A stretch of DNA of 46,817 nt from CAZVJA01 sp964626885. Its GTDB lineage: Bacteria > Planctomycetota > Planctomycetia > Planctomycetales > Planctomycetaceae. How positions within the stretch are numbered: the first letter of the stretch is position 1; every line of letters starts with the position of its first letter. The notes under the pieces are model-generated. The model had not been told where the DNA came from. It did not search any database and saw only the letters and a list, made by a program, of their open reading frames with translations. Positions 10,101-16,902 of this stretch are shown here, in pieces. A program made the position numbers and the translations under genes. Where the stretch lies: assembly GCA_964626885.1 (NCBI GenBank), contig CAZVJA010000016.1:1-46817 (forward strand). Reading direction: 5' to 3'.

Positions 10101-10365
10101 CAATTCCGACGCCGCCGTATTGCGCCGTGCGGCTCATACCATCAAAGGGGGCTTGCGGACGTTCGGGGCTGAGCCCGCGATGGAAGTCGCTGCTCGGTTG
10201 GAGGAGTTGGGACGGGCCGGCGAGCTGCAGGGGAGCCAGGAAGTTCTGGCAGCGCTCAAGCAACAGCTCGATCAAGTGCTTCCGGAACTCAGCGCCTGCG
10301 CGTTTCAAGGCGGAACTTCTCCCCTACAAATCGGCCGGCCGGTCAGCGATAATCGGCTGCCATGA
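7171..10365 (+). CDS. Soluble hybrid histidine kinase (REC-PAS-PAS-HisKA-HATPase-REC-REC-HPt)
   Basis: This 1064-residue protein carries a whole phosphorelay. From the N-terminus it has a receiver domain (about 5-125, phosphoacceptor Asp59), two PAS sensor domains (about 135-255 and 265-380), a dimerisation/phosphoacceptor domain with SHEIRTPMN (His408), an ATPase domain (N box NLVGNAVKFTEEG, G boxes DTGIGIP and GGTGLGLAI, to about 625), two more receivers (Asp700 in LLLIDACMPG, Asp850 in LILMDIQMPE) and a C-terminal HPt domain with AAHTIKGG (His989). No membrane helix is present, so it should be cytoplasmic. No DNA-binding output domain is attached; the phosphate must leave through the HPt to a separate regulator. 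I chose the ATG at 7171, with AGGGGG at 7154-7159; a GTG at 7162 is possible. The stop overlaps the DUF447 start (ATGA), implying translational coupling. Confidence 0.95.
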   Translation: MNAPSLHVLLIEHDSAGARVVEELLARAKRVRFAIEWVRDLSAGLDVLARGEIDAVLLDISTDAGQCQESLAALRTKNPSIPIVVLIPQEVLAQASGNVHDGAQDFLIKEDLEAGLLEHAIRYAIERKRVDGELRETEARYRSLVESLPLNVFRKDLEGRLVFANQLFCRQMRKPWEKLEGKTDWDLFPRHLAEKYRRDDALVLSSGTVFEDIEEHVQPNGDTIYVQVLKAPVHDASGNVIGIQGMFWDVSDRRRAEEALRASDARFSSLVRSNVIGILMVHEDGSISEANDAFLDLVGYSRADLEDGQVRWDVMTPPEYAALDRRAVEELGISGACTPWEKELIRKDGSRVHVLNGLTALKGSRDRSLCFVVDISTRKEAEAQLQAAKEAADQANRAKSAFIASVSHEIRTPMNAILGMTELVLDTALTSEQREYLRVVQGSAESLLAIINDVLDFSKIEAGKLEMEEVEFGLRDGIGGTLKSLAVAAHLRGIEIVSDIAPDVPERIIGDPTRLRQIMVNLVGNAVKFTEEGEIVVRVRVDERTDREVLLHVSISDTGIGIPAEKQGNIFQAFEQLDSSMARKFGGTGLGLAICSRIVEMMQGKLWFESQPRRGTTFHVTGRFRVLNGESAPSFKTDRVTLRGLSVLIVDDNSASRTALRETLQSWGMQPVLAANAAEAVRQVDDRAQSGGAFDLLLIDACMPGTDGFSLVEDLNQTHRANSKSDGDEGKRSIIMMLNQGNRSGEIARCEKLGVDAYLMKPINQSELFDTFVAVLCGEALLAGAVPEDASSTVETRQGLRILLAEDSLYNQKLAQGVLAKRQHIVTVANNGREAIEAARKQPFDLILMDIQMPEVDGLEATREIRARERGPRVPIIAMTAQAMKGVREKCLAAGMDEYLVKPVRARDLYETIERVMKNTTSVNASQDQRTQSGRPQVDWSAAMKAVDGDQQLLREVIEAFLEECPRMVEECEQSIANSDAAVLRRAAHTIKGGLRTFGAEPAMEVAARLEELGRAGELQGSQEVLAALKQQLDQVLPELSACAFQGGTSPLQIGRPVSDNRLP

Positions 10366-10931
10366 TTCTTGAAGGTCTCGTCACCACGCGCAATTCCTCA
10401 GGGCAGGTCAATCTCGCCCCCATGGGGCCGATCGTTGATGAGTCGATGTCAGTGCTCCGGCTTCGTCCTTTCCAGACGTCGCAGACATTCCGCAACCTGC
10501 AGCAGCATCCGTATGGCGTGTTCCACGTCATCGACGATGTGCTGCTCCTGGCCCAAGGGGCGATTGGCCGGATTGAGCCGCTGCCGGAAATGTTCTCCGC
10601 CGAGAAAATCGCCGGCGACGTCGTCCGCTCCGCTTGCCGTTGGTACGAGTTTAGGGTGGAATCGTGCGACGATAGCGCCGAGCGGGCGGAGATCGTCGCG
10701 CGGGTGGTCCACACCGGCCGACTTCGCGACTTCTTCGGATTCAACCGGGCGAAGCACGCGGTCGTGGAGGCGGCGATTCTGGCGACGCGGGTGCATCTGA
10801 TCCCACGTAGCGAACTGCTCGATGCTTTGGAACGCTTGCGCCCCCCCGTCGAGAAAACCGCGGGCTCACGCGAAATCGAAGCGTTCCTGCTCCTGGAAAA
10901 CTACATACGTGAAACATGTCCCAAGAATTGA
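10362..10931 (+). CDS. DUF447 family protein, tetrahydromethanopterin-associated
   Basis: This is a 189-residue soluble protein that starts MILEGLVTTRNSSGQVNLAPMGP and contains the FMN-binding-like split-barrel pattern of the DUF447 family. Conserved parts include PYGVFHVIDDVLLLAQ, DFFGFNRAKHAVVEAAILATR and an ending in EAFLLLENYIRE. To my knowledge DUF447 genes recur in the H4MPT-linked C1 clusters of methylotrophs, planctomycetes and archaea; their biochemical role is not established. The neighbour fits: mptG starts inside its last codons (16-base overlap, 10916-10931), and its own ATG overlaps the kinase stop. Three genes in a row with overlapping ends strongly suggest one transcript. Confidence 0.88.
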   Translation: MILEGLVTTRNSSGQVNLAPMGPIVDESMSVLRLRPFQTSQTFRNLQQHPYGVFHVIDDVLLLAQGAIGRIEPLPEMFSAEKIAGDVVRSACRWYEFRVESCDDSAERAEIVARVVHTGRLRDFFGFNRAKHAVVEAAILATRVHLIPRSELLDALERLRPPVEKTAGSREIEAFLLLENYIRETCPKN

Positions 10932-11920
10932 CCATCACCACAGGCGCACGGCTGCACTTCGGGCTGCTTTCGCATCGTGGCACGGCGGGACGGAACTTCG
11001 GCGGCGTGGGGCTGATGGTTGATCAACCCCGGTTCCGGGTCGCGCTTCGTCGCGCGGAAAGCGATGCCGTTGCAGCACCGGAATATTATCGAGAACGGAT
11101 TGCGCGGTCGGTCGCTGAGTTTCGCGCGGCCGGTCCGCCGGAGCGTCGGTCGCCGGCTTGTACGATCGATTTACTCGAGCAAATCCCGCCGCACATGGGT
11201 TTCGGCTCGGGAACTCAACTGGGACTGGCGGTCGCGCAGGGGCTGGCGCTGTTGGCGGGAGAAGGGGATTGCGACATAACGATTCTCGCGAAGCGGGTCC
11301 GCCGCGGTACACGGTCGGCTCTCGGAATTCATGGGTTTGCCCGCGGCGGGTTTCTAGTCGACGGCGGAAAATCGCAGCCCGATGCCATTGGAACACTCTC
11401 CGCGCGTGCCGAGTTTCCGTCCGACTGGAGGATGCTGCTCGTCTCGCCGGAAGGGCGGCCGGGACTCGCGGGGGCAGCCGAGCTCGACGCGTTTCGTAAG
11501 CTCCCCGGCATGGACCGCTCGGTCTGTGACCATCTTTGCCGGATCGTGCTCGCGGAACTGTTGCCCGCCGTGCTGGAGGGGGAATTCGAGGCGTGTGGCG
11601 ACGCATTGTTTGATTTTGGGCGAATTGTCGGCGAATACTTCGCGCCGGTGCAGGGGGGAGTCTACGCCGATCGCGCGATGGGGGAATTGGTCACGGCTCT
11701 GCGGAAGCAGGGGGTTCGAGGAATCGGGCAGACGTCGTGGGGTCCGACGATCTTTGCACTCTGTGCCAATGAGGCGGATGCTGAATCTCTGCGAAACGGC
11801 TTGTCGGCACACCCTCGCTGGAGCGACTGCCGGCTGCGCGTTGCTGCCCCGCTCAACACCGGTGCGGCGATCGAATTTGGGAATGGCGATGCGGCGGGGC
11901 ATATGAATCAAGAAAGCTGA
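10916..11920 (+). CDS. mptG: Beta-ribofuranosylaminobenzene 5'-phosphate synthase (RFAP synthase)
   Basis: This enzyme condenses 4-hydroxybenzoate or 4-aminobenzoate with PRPP in the first committed step of methanopterin synthesis, releasing CO2 and pyrophosphate. It is a 334-residue member of the GHMP kinase superfamily. The start TITTGARLHFGLLSHRG and FGGVGLMVD are typical of the family. IPPHMGFGSGTQLGLAVA is the glycine-rich GHMP loop, GIHGFARGGFLVDGG follows, and the C-terminal part has VRGIGQTSWGPTIFAL. It implies that the organism makes H4MPT and probably uses it for formaldehyde or other C1 oxidation, though no fae, mch or fhc gene is in this window. It overlaps DUF447 by 16 bases and is followed after 42 bases by a glycosyltransferase. 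Confidence 0.93.
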   Translation: MSQELTITTGARLHFGLLSHRGTAGRNFGGVGLMVDQPRFRVALRRAESDAVAAPEYYRERIARSVAEFRAAGPPERRSPACTIDLLEQIPPHMGFGSGTQLGLAVAQGLALLAGEGDCDITILAKRVRRGTRSALGIHGFARGGFLVDGGKSQPDAIGTLSARAEFPSDWRMLLVSPEGRPGLAGAAELDAFRKLPGMDRSVCDHLCRIVLAELLPAVLEGEFEACGDALFDFGRIVGEYFAPVQGGVYADRAMGELVTALRKQGVRGIGQTSWGPTIFALCANEADAESLRNGLSAHPRWSDCRLRVAAPLNTGAAIEFGNGDAAGHMNQES

Positions 11921-11962
11921 CACCGAACTTCGGACGTTGAACCCGATAGAACGCCAACCGAA

Positions 11963-12637
11963 TTGCGTATCTCGATCGTCATCCCCACGTTGAACGAAGC
12001 TGAGCGGATCGACGATTTGATTGCTGCCACGCGTCGTCTTGGGGCCTGTGAAGTCATTGTCGTCGATGGCGGAAGTGATGATGAGACGTTGGCGCGCGCG
12101 GCCAAAGCAGGTCGCTGTCTGATAGCACCACGAGGCCGAGCATCCCAACAGAATGCCGGTACCGCGGCGGCGACCGGAGAGGTGCTCCTCTTTCTGCACG
12201 CCGACTGTCGGCTGGAACCCGGCGCACTCGAAGAAGTGCGCGAGGTGCTCAACGATCGGCGCGTCGTCGCGGGTTTTTTTCGGCAACGAATCGACGCTGA
12301 CGGATTCATCTATCGATTGTTAGAACGAGGGAATTTGCTCCGCGCGCGGCTGTTCGGGCGCGTATATGGCGATCAGGGTTTGTTCGTACGCCGCGAGGTG
12401 TTCGAGCAATTTGGTGGCTTTCCCGACGTGCCGATTCTCGAAGACGCGATCTTCTCAAAGAGATTGAGACAGGCGGGACGTATTCGCGCGGCGAACGGGG
12501 TGTTGCATGTGTCGGCCCGCCGCTGGCAGCGCGTCGGCGTCGTGCGGCAGACGCTGCTCAACTGGAGAATCCTCCTCTGTGCCCGCTGCGGCGTCTCGCT
12601 CGACCGCCTCGCCGGGTGGTATCGGCAGGGAAGGTAA
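11963..12637 (+). CDS. Family 2 glycosyltransferase (TIGR04283-like)
   Basis: This is a 224-residue GT-A fold glycosyltransferase. It has the N-terminal nucleotide-sugar strand RISIVIPTLNEAERI, EVIVVDGGSDD, the DxD-like metal motif in LLFLHADCRLEPGA, and the acceptor-side GDQGLFVRREVFEQFGGFP with LEDAIFSKRLRQAG. The short length and the order of motifs match the group annotated as TIGR04283, which in some bacteria sits with arsenosugar genes; here there is no arsenic context, so the acceptor is unknown. There is no membrane segment. The start is TTG at 11963, because no ATG precedes the first strand in frame. It follows mptG by 42 bases and could be the fourth gene of that unit. A nested palindrome lies after its stop. 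Confidence 0.85.
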   Translation: MRISIVIPTLNEAERIDDLIAATRRLGACEVIVVDGGSDDETLARAAKAGRCLIAPRGRASQQNAGTAAATGEVLLFLHADCRLEPGALEEVREVLNDRRVVAGFFRQRIDADGFIYRLLERGNLLRARLFGRVYGDQGLFVRREVFEQFGGFPDVPILEDAIFSKRLRQAGRIRAANGVLHVSARRWQRVGVVRQTLLNWRILLCARCGVSLDRLAGWYRQGR

Positions 12638-12646
12638 GTCAGGTGG

Positions 12647-12752
12647 TCAGGCTTCAGGTCGTCGGGCTTCAGGCTGCGGGAAATTCAAGAAGAGCCAATG
12701 GAACCGTCTTCAGCATTTACCTATAGCCCGAAGCCTGAGCGCCTGAAGCCCG
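12647..12752. repeat. CAGGCTTC-type nested palindrome
   Basis: Two sets of inverted repeats are nested here. CGGGCTTCAGGC (12663-12674) pairs perfectly with GCCTGAAGCCCG (12741-12752), and TCAGGCTTC (12647-12655) pairs with GAAGCCTGA (12730-12738). The motif GGCTTCAGG is also repeated directly on the left side (12650-12658 and 12665-12673). It fills the 117-base spacer between two converging genes, so it may end transcription on both strands. It is unrelated to the GGGAGGGCGA family. Confidence 0.6.
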
Positions 12753-12754
12753 CT

Positions 12755-13516
12755 TCACCGAGCCAGCCAGCCGCCGTCGATCGGCACGATGCTGCCGTGC
12801 ATGTAGTTTGATGCGTCGGAAGCGAGGAACACGCACAGCCCGGCGATTTCATCCGGCTGTCCCCAACGGCCGCATGGAATGCGGTCGAGAATCCGTGGAG
12901 CGCGCACTGGATCGTTGCGCAAGGCGTTCGGCATATCGGTGTCGAAATAGCCCGGTGCGATGCAGTTTACGTTGATCCCCTGACTGCTCCAGGCGGTGGC
13001 AAGCGATTTTGTGAGCCCGGCGATGCCATGCTTCGCGGCGGCGTAGGCGGAAATGTTCCAGCCCCCCTCAAAGCTCATCACCGAGCCGACGTTGATGATC
13101 TTTCCGCGGCCTCGCTTCAACATGTGCGGCGCTGCCTGCTGCGAGAGGTCGAACGCGGCGAGCAAATGAACTTCGAGCAACTCCCGCCATTCGTCTTGCG
13201 GATATTCTTCGGGAGCGTAACGGCCCCCCTGGCCGGCGTTGTTGACCAGAATATCGAGCCCGCCCAGTTCGCCGACGACACGATCAATCAACCCTTTCCG
13301 CTGTGCGGCGTCCGCAAGATCGACCTTAAGATCGACAAACCGCCGGCCAAGCTTTTCGACGAGGTGCCGCGTTTCGTCCGCTTGGCTGCCGCGCGACACG
13401 CAAGCGACGTCGGCCCCGGCTTGCGCGAGCCCAACTGCCATCGCCTGCCCCAGCCCGCGACTTCCACCCGTCACCAACGCCACCCGTCCGTCGAGTTGAA
13501 AGAGATCGAGGATCAT
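12755..13516 (-). CDS. SDR oxidoreductase, KduD-like
   Basis: This 253-residue NAD(P)-dependent short-chain dehydrogenase starts MILDLFQLDGRVALVTGGSRGLG. It has the cofactor glycine motif, NNAGQGG, the catalytic Ser in INVGSVMSFEG, Tyr and Lys in YAAAKHGIAG, the PG motif CIAPGYFDTDM and the ending HGSIVPIDGGWLAR. The pattern, especially SLATAWSSQGINVNCIAPGYF and GRWGQPDEIAG, is closest to 2-dehydro-3-deoxy-D-gluconate 5-dehydrogenase (KduD) and gluconate 5-dehydrogenase, enzymes of uronate and gluconate breakdown. No other uronate gene is adjacent, so the substrate remains open. Its ATG directly abuts the TAA of the upstream SGNH hydrolase with no intervening base, which suggests a two-gene operon. 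Confidence 0.85.
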   Translation of the reverse strand: MILDLFQLDGRVALVTGGSRGLGQAMAVGLAQAGADVACVSRGSQADETRHLVEKLGRRFVDLKVDLADAAQRKGLIDRVVGELGGLDILVNNAGQGGRYAPEEYPQDEWRELLEVHLLAAFDLSQQAAPHMLKRGRGKIINVGSVMSFEGGWNISAYAAAKHGIAGLTKSLATAWSSQGINVNCIAPGYFDTDMPNALRNDPVRAPRILDRIPCGRWGQPDEIAGLCVFLASDASNYMHGSIVPIDGGWLAR

Positions 13517-14422
13517 TTATTTCTCCGCGCGTTGAATCTGCAACGCGGTTCCGATGTGTTTCCAGATCATGTCAGCCATCAGTCGATGCCCCTTGTCGGA
13601 AAGGTGCAGACCGTCCAATGTCGTTCCATTTGATGCCAGTACCGAGGCAAAGTCCCGTTTAGAGATCAATGCGACATCGTAACGGTTTGCAAGGGTCCGC
13701 TGTGTGCGACCAAACGCGTTATAGAACGGAGGCAAGGGAAGTTCCAGCATGACCAACTGGTGCCCAGGGCGATAGAGTTTTTGAAGGAGTTTGTCGAGAT
13801 CATCTTCAAATGCGTTGGCCGTCGTGGGGCCCAGCACATCGTTGCCGCCGATTTCGACCACCACTAGCGAAGTATCGTCCGGGATTTTTTCCGCCTGTTT
13901 TATCGCTGATCGTACGGTTGCTCCTGCAGCAGAGACGTCGAGCACCTGGACGTGATACTGCTCTTTAAACTGCTTTGGCCAAGTTTGCTCCTTGGGGCCG
14001 AGCATTCCCGCACTGATCGAGTCCCCTATGATCGCGACGCTCGAGTGAACGCCGGCTTTCAATCGCGGCGCAATTGAGAATCGGTAAGACAACTCGTAGC
14101 CGATGCTGAGGATCGTGATGAACAGCATCAGTGTGCTGAGCATTGCCGTGGCGGATATCTGCCGCAATGTCCGCAGATCACTGCCCCGACAACGGGCCAC
14201 CCACCACAGAACCGCAAATCCCCCCCATCCTATGTAAAACCACAATGAAAACGGGGTTGCCGAAAACGCAATGAGTATGCAGCCCATCAGGCATACGAGT
14301 TGCTCCCAACGCCGTGCTGCTCGTTTCCGTCGCAGGATCGCTGCCACGCACACAGCCGCAATGAGCGCCGCCCCGGTGAAGAAAGCATCTCCGCTGGCAA
14401 AGTGAAAGGCAATGCCGCTCAT
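13517..14422 (-). CDS. Membrane-anchored SGNH/GDSL hydrolase
   Basis: This is a 301-residue protein with two parts. Residues 1-110 contain three or four hydrophobic segments (FFTGAALIAAVCVAAIL, LVCLMGCILIAFSATPFSLWFYIGWGGFAVLWW, ATAMLSTLMLFITILSIGY). Residues 120-301 form an SGNH esterase domain with block I VAIIGDSISAG (nucleophile Ser), block II glycine region, block III IGGNDVLG (Gly/Asn of the oxyanion hole) and block V DGLHLSDKGH (Asp and His). All catalytic residues are present, so an active esterase or deacetylase is likely, probably outside the cytoplasmic membrane and acting on a lipid or acylated sugar. It is contiguous with the KduD-like gene downstream. Confidence 0.85.
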   Translation of the reverse strand: MSGIAFHFASGDAFFTGAALIAAVCVAAILRRKRAARRWEQLVCLMGCILIAFSATPFSLWFYIGWGGFAVLWWVARCRGSDLRTLRQISATAMLSTLMLFITILSIGYELSYRFSIAPRLKAGVHSSVAIIGDSISAGMLGPKEQTWPKQFKEQYHVQVLDVSAAGATVRSAIKQAEKIPDDTSLVVVEIGGNDVLGPTTANAFEDDLDKLLQKLYRPGHQLVMLELPLPPFYNAFGRTQRTLANRYDVALISKRDFASVLASNGTTLDGLHLSDKGHRLMADMIWKHIGTALQIQRAEK

Positions 14423-14649
14423 TTCGGGACTTTCACCGCGGAAAATGGCCTGTTTGCAACCTGTGCTTCTCAGCCGCGCGCGGCAGTGCTACAGTAATGC
14501 ACGGTACCGAAAGGAGCGCCGCTTCGCAAAGGGGCCGGGGGAAGACTGACAAATCTTCTTGAGAGAACGATCATCAATTGACCAGAGCATCGAACTCTTC
14601 GGTAGATCAACCGCTTGGATCGGCGACGCATCCTCCCACTAGGGAAGGT

Positions 14650-14904
14650 ATGAAGTGCATGTTCAAGAAACGGGCCATCCCCAAATGGACCCTGGTAATC
14701 ATAACGGTGCCGTGGGTCTACCTTTTGTCAGTTGGTCTGGCGTACCATATCTCGCGCGCTGTTGGGGCGGAGAATGTTTTTCGTGCTGTCTATGGGCCAG
14801 TAATTAACCACGTGGTGACGCCGCGCAGCCTGTTGGGCGATCCACTGGAAATGTATCTGAATATGTGGGGAGTTCCTGTCAGGCAAATGGTGCGGAAACC
14901 CTAA
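14650..14904 (+). CDS. Small single-pass membrane protein of unknown function
   Basis: This 84-residue protein starts MKCMFKKRAIPKW and has one hydrophobic segment, TLVIITVPWVYLLSVGLAY, at about residues 15-33, preceded by basic residues, so the N-terminus probably stays in the cytoplasm. The rest is a short tail ending MWGVPVRQMVRKP. AGGGA lies five bases before the ATG at 14650; an in-frame TTG at 14578 would add 24 residues with no ribosome binding site. I recognise no family. It lies 64 bases upstream of the DUF1501 gene on the same strand, separated by a perfect palindrome. Confidence 0.55.
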   Translation: MKCMFKKRAIPKWTLVIITVPWVYLLSVGLAYHISRAVGAENVFRAVYGPVINHVVTPRSLLGDPLEMYLNMWGVPVRQMVRKP

Positions 14905-14912
14905 ATATTTTG

Positions 14913-14931
14913 GGTTCATTTGAAATGAACC
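14913..14931. promoter_or_regulatory. 19-bp perfect palindrome upstream of DUF1501
   Basis: GGTTCATTT (14913-14921) and AAATGAACC (14923-14931) are perfect inverted arms around a single central base. The element lies in the 64-base spacer between the small membrane protein and the DUF1501 start at 14969. Near-perfect dyads of this size are typical of dimeric repressor operators. The alternative is a short RNA hairpin (7-bp stem, loop TTGAA) with no T-run, which would make a poor terminator. Confidence 0.4.
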
Positions 14932-14968
14932 ACAGGCTGAAACAGATCAGCGGTCAGGAGAGATTCCT

Positions 14969-16186
14969 ATGACCAGAACCTCACACCCAGCACATTCACG
15001 CAAGGAAACCGTCTCTCGCCGCGACTTTCTCCGCGTCGGGGGGTTGAGTGTCGTCGGGTTGTCGGTGGCCGAGCAGGCTGCCCTGGCCCGTACCCGAGGG
15101 ACGAGCGACGCCCGCAGCGTCATATTCGTCCTGATGACCGGCGGACCGAGCCCGTTTGAAACATTCGATCCCAAGCCGGAGGCCCCGTCCGAAATTCGCG
15201 GACCAATGCGTGCAATCCCGACGGCCATTCCCGGCGTGCTGCTCAGCGAATCGCTTCCTAAGCTGGCGGAGCGAGCCGACCGCTTCGCGATTCTTCGTTC
15301 CTTCTGTCACACCGACGCTCCAATTCACGAGACGGGACAACAACTGCTGCAAACCGGCCGGCTGGTGAAGAAGGGGCTCCTCTCGCCGAGCTTCGGCTCG
15401 GTCGTCGCGCAGCGGCTGGGGCCGCGGAAAGAGGTCGCGCCGTATGTCGTGCTGCCGCGGCTGCTCACCGGCACCGGGCTCAACGCCCATCATGGCCAAA
15501 CCGCTGGAAGCCTTGTGGGAGAATTTGGGCCGCTGGTGTGGGACGACCACGCCGACGATCTCGCTTATCGGCGCGTCACGGCAGGCGAGGCGCCGGTGGC
15601 GCATCTCTTCGCGGACGAATCGGAGCCGATGCGACGCATGTACGGCGAGTCGCGGTTCGGCTACCTGCTGCTCCAGGCCCGCCGTTTGGTCGAGCAGGGG
15701 GTGCGCTGCGTCACCGTCAACCTGTTCGACAACCCCGAGAACCAGGTGACGTGGGACTGCCACGGCCAAGCCCCTTGGGCCCCCGCGACGCTGTTCGACT
15801 ACCGCGACATGCTCTGCCCGCAGTTCGACCGCGCCTTCTCCGGCCTGCTCGATGATCTCTCACAGCGGGGGATGCTCAAAGACACCCTCGTCGTGGCTGT
15901 GGGGGAAATCGGCCGCAGTTCGTACATCAACGCCCACAACGGCCGCGATCATTGGACCGGCGTCTGGTCGGGTCTTGTGGCCGGCTGCGGTGTCAACGGC
16001 GGGCAGGTGATCGGCGCCAGCGACGCGCATGGTACGACGCCGATCGAGCGCCCCATCGCGCCGGGCGAGCTGACGGCGACAATCTACGATCGGCTCGGGC
16101 TCGATCTTACGGCGCCTGTCAAACTCGACGACACGCACGAACTGCCGCTGACCGACCACGCACCAATTGCGGAGCTGTTTGGTTAG
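14969..16186 (+). CDS. DUF1501 domain protein with Tat signal
   Basis: This 405-residue exported protein belongs to the DUF1501 family, alkaline-phosphatase-fold proteins that are very numerous in planctomycetes and of unproven function. The N-terminus has a twin-arginine signal, SRRDFLRVGGLSVVGLSV, so export occurs after folding. Family landmarks follow in order: VIFVLMTGGPSPFETFDPKPEAP, AERADRFAILRSFCH, LLQARRLVEQGVRCVTVN, WDCHGQ, DTLVVAVGEIGR and GRDHWTGVWSGLVAGCGVNGG. In many planctomycetes such genes follow a DUF1549/DUF1553 cytochrome gene; here it follows a small membrane protein instead. AGGAGA lies six bases before the ATG at 14969. The gene converges on a coiled-coil protein gene across a 40-base spacer that contains a hairpin. 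Confidence 0.93.
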   Translation: MTRTSHPAHSRKETVSRRDFLRVGGLSVVGLSVAEQAALARTRGTSDARSVIFVLMTGGPSPFETFDPKPEAPSEIRGPMRAIPTAIPGVLLSESLPKLAERADRFAILRSFCHTDAPIHETGQQLLQTGRLVKKGLLSPSFGSVVAQRLGPRKEVAPYVVLPRLLTGTGLNAHHGQTAGSLVGEFGPLVWDDHADDLAYRRVTAGEAPVAHLFADESEPMRRMYGESRFGYLLLQARRLVEQGVRCVTVNLFDNPENQVTWDCHGQAPWAPATLFDYRDMLCPQFDRAFSGLLDDLSQRGMLKDTLVVAVGEIGRSSYINAHNGRDHWTGVWSGLVAGCGVNGGQVIGASDAHGTTPIERPIAPGELTATIYDRLGLDLTAPVKLDDTHELPLTDHAPIAELFG

Positions 16187-16194
16187 ATTGGTGT

Positions 16195-16215
16195 GCCACT
16201 GGCTCCGCCAGTGCC
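16195..16215. repeat. CACTGGC hairpin in convergent spacer
   Basis: CACTGGC (16197-16203), loop TCC, GCCAGTG (16207-16213) is a perfect 7-bp stem in the 40-base gap between the DUF1501 stop (16186) and the stop of the coiled-coil protein (16227). There is no T-run on either side. GTGCCACTGGC hairpins of this type are, to my recollection, common between planctomycete genes. A bidirectional transcription block or 3'-end stabiliser is a plausible role. Confidence 0.5.
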
Positions 16216-16226
16216 GAGTGTACCTG

Positions 16227-16808
16227 TCACGCCGCGCCGCGGGATTGTCGCCGCTCAATTTCGAGGGCGATTTTGACTTCCTCTTCTTCCCGGTCGATGA
16301 GGGCCGCCACTTCGCGAGCGTTGTAGCCTGCCTCAGACAGGTGGAGCACCATTCGCCGTTGCCACGGAGTCAACGGACCGCGGGTTGCATCCCCGGTTTG
16401 AGCGGATGGTTGAGCCGAAGTCTTGGCGGACGAGCCGGGAAGGGTGATGTCCGGTCCAGCCGCGGTGGTATTATCGGTTCCTTTCTTGCGGAGCAGATCC
16501 TGCAGGCGGACGATTTCCCGGTCTGCTTCGACCACAAGCTGGTCGAGCTGCGTCAGCCGGGTTTCGATGCGTCCTTCGACCTCGCGATTGAAATCGTACA
16601 GCCGCAGCTCGAACTGGTTGACGTGGGTCGCCACCCGCTCCATCGCTTCGGAGGCCTCGCGGCGATCCTGCGTGCGGCCGTGCATGGCCTGCTCTTCGCG
16701 GACCTTGCGGGCCAGCCACATCCGCCAGCAGACGACTCCCGCGAACAGCACGCTCAGGAAACCCATCACAATCAATTGCGATCCGCCAACCGATTCCGCG
16801 AATATCAT
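16227..16808 (-). CDS. Membrane-anchored coiled-coil protein with C-terminal HTH-like segment
   Basis: This is a 193-residue protein. Residues 10-33 (SQLIVMGFLSVLFAGVVCWRMWLA) form one membrane helix. About residues 34-110 are charged heptad-like sequence (RREASEAMERVATHVNQFE, RIETRLTQLDQLVVEADREI) suggesting a coiled coil. Next comes a Ser/Thr/Ala linker. The last 50 residues, TPWQRRMVLHLSEAGYNAREVAALIDREEEEVKIALEI, look like a helix-turn-helix of the kind that ends DUF2802-type proteins. The ATG at 16808 has a strong ribosome binding site, GGAGGAGG. I do not recognise a named family. The gene lies 94 bases downstream of larC on the same strand and may be co-transcribed, though no functional link is obvious. 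Confidence 0.7.
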   Translation of the reverse strand: MIFAESVGGSQLIVMGFLSVLFAGVVCWRMWLARKVREEQAMHGRTQDRREASEAMERVATHVNQFELRLYDFNREVEGRIETRLTQLDQLVVEADREIVRLQDLLRKKGTDNTTAAGPDITLPGSSAKTSAQPSAQTGDATRGPLTPWQRRMVLHLSEAGYNAREVAALIDREEEEVKIALEIERRQSRGAA

Positions 16809-16902
16809 GGCTCCTCCTCCTTGAGGGGCTTGCGGGGCTATCTTTCAGGGGGACATCGAATGCCACGCCTTTTGCAAAGTCTCAGGGCGTATCACCCAGA
16901 AT

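Noticed and set aside
11354..12286. 310-codon minus-strand open frame across mptG and the glycosyltransferase gene
   Set aside because: It covers two well-supported genes on the other strand and has no recognisable domain.
11963..12637. An arsenosugar biosynthesis role for the glycosyltransferase
   Set aside because: Only the family resemblance supports it. There is no arsenic-related gene nearby.
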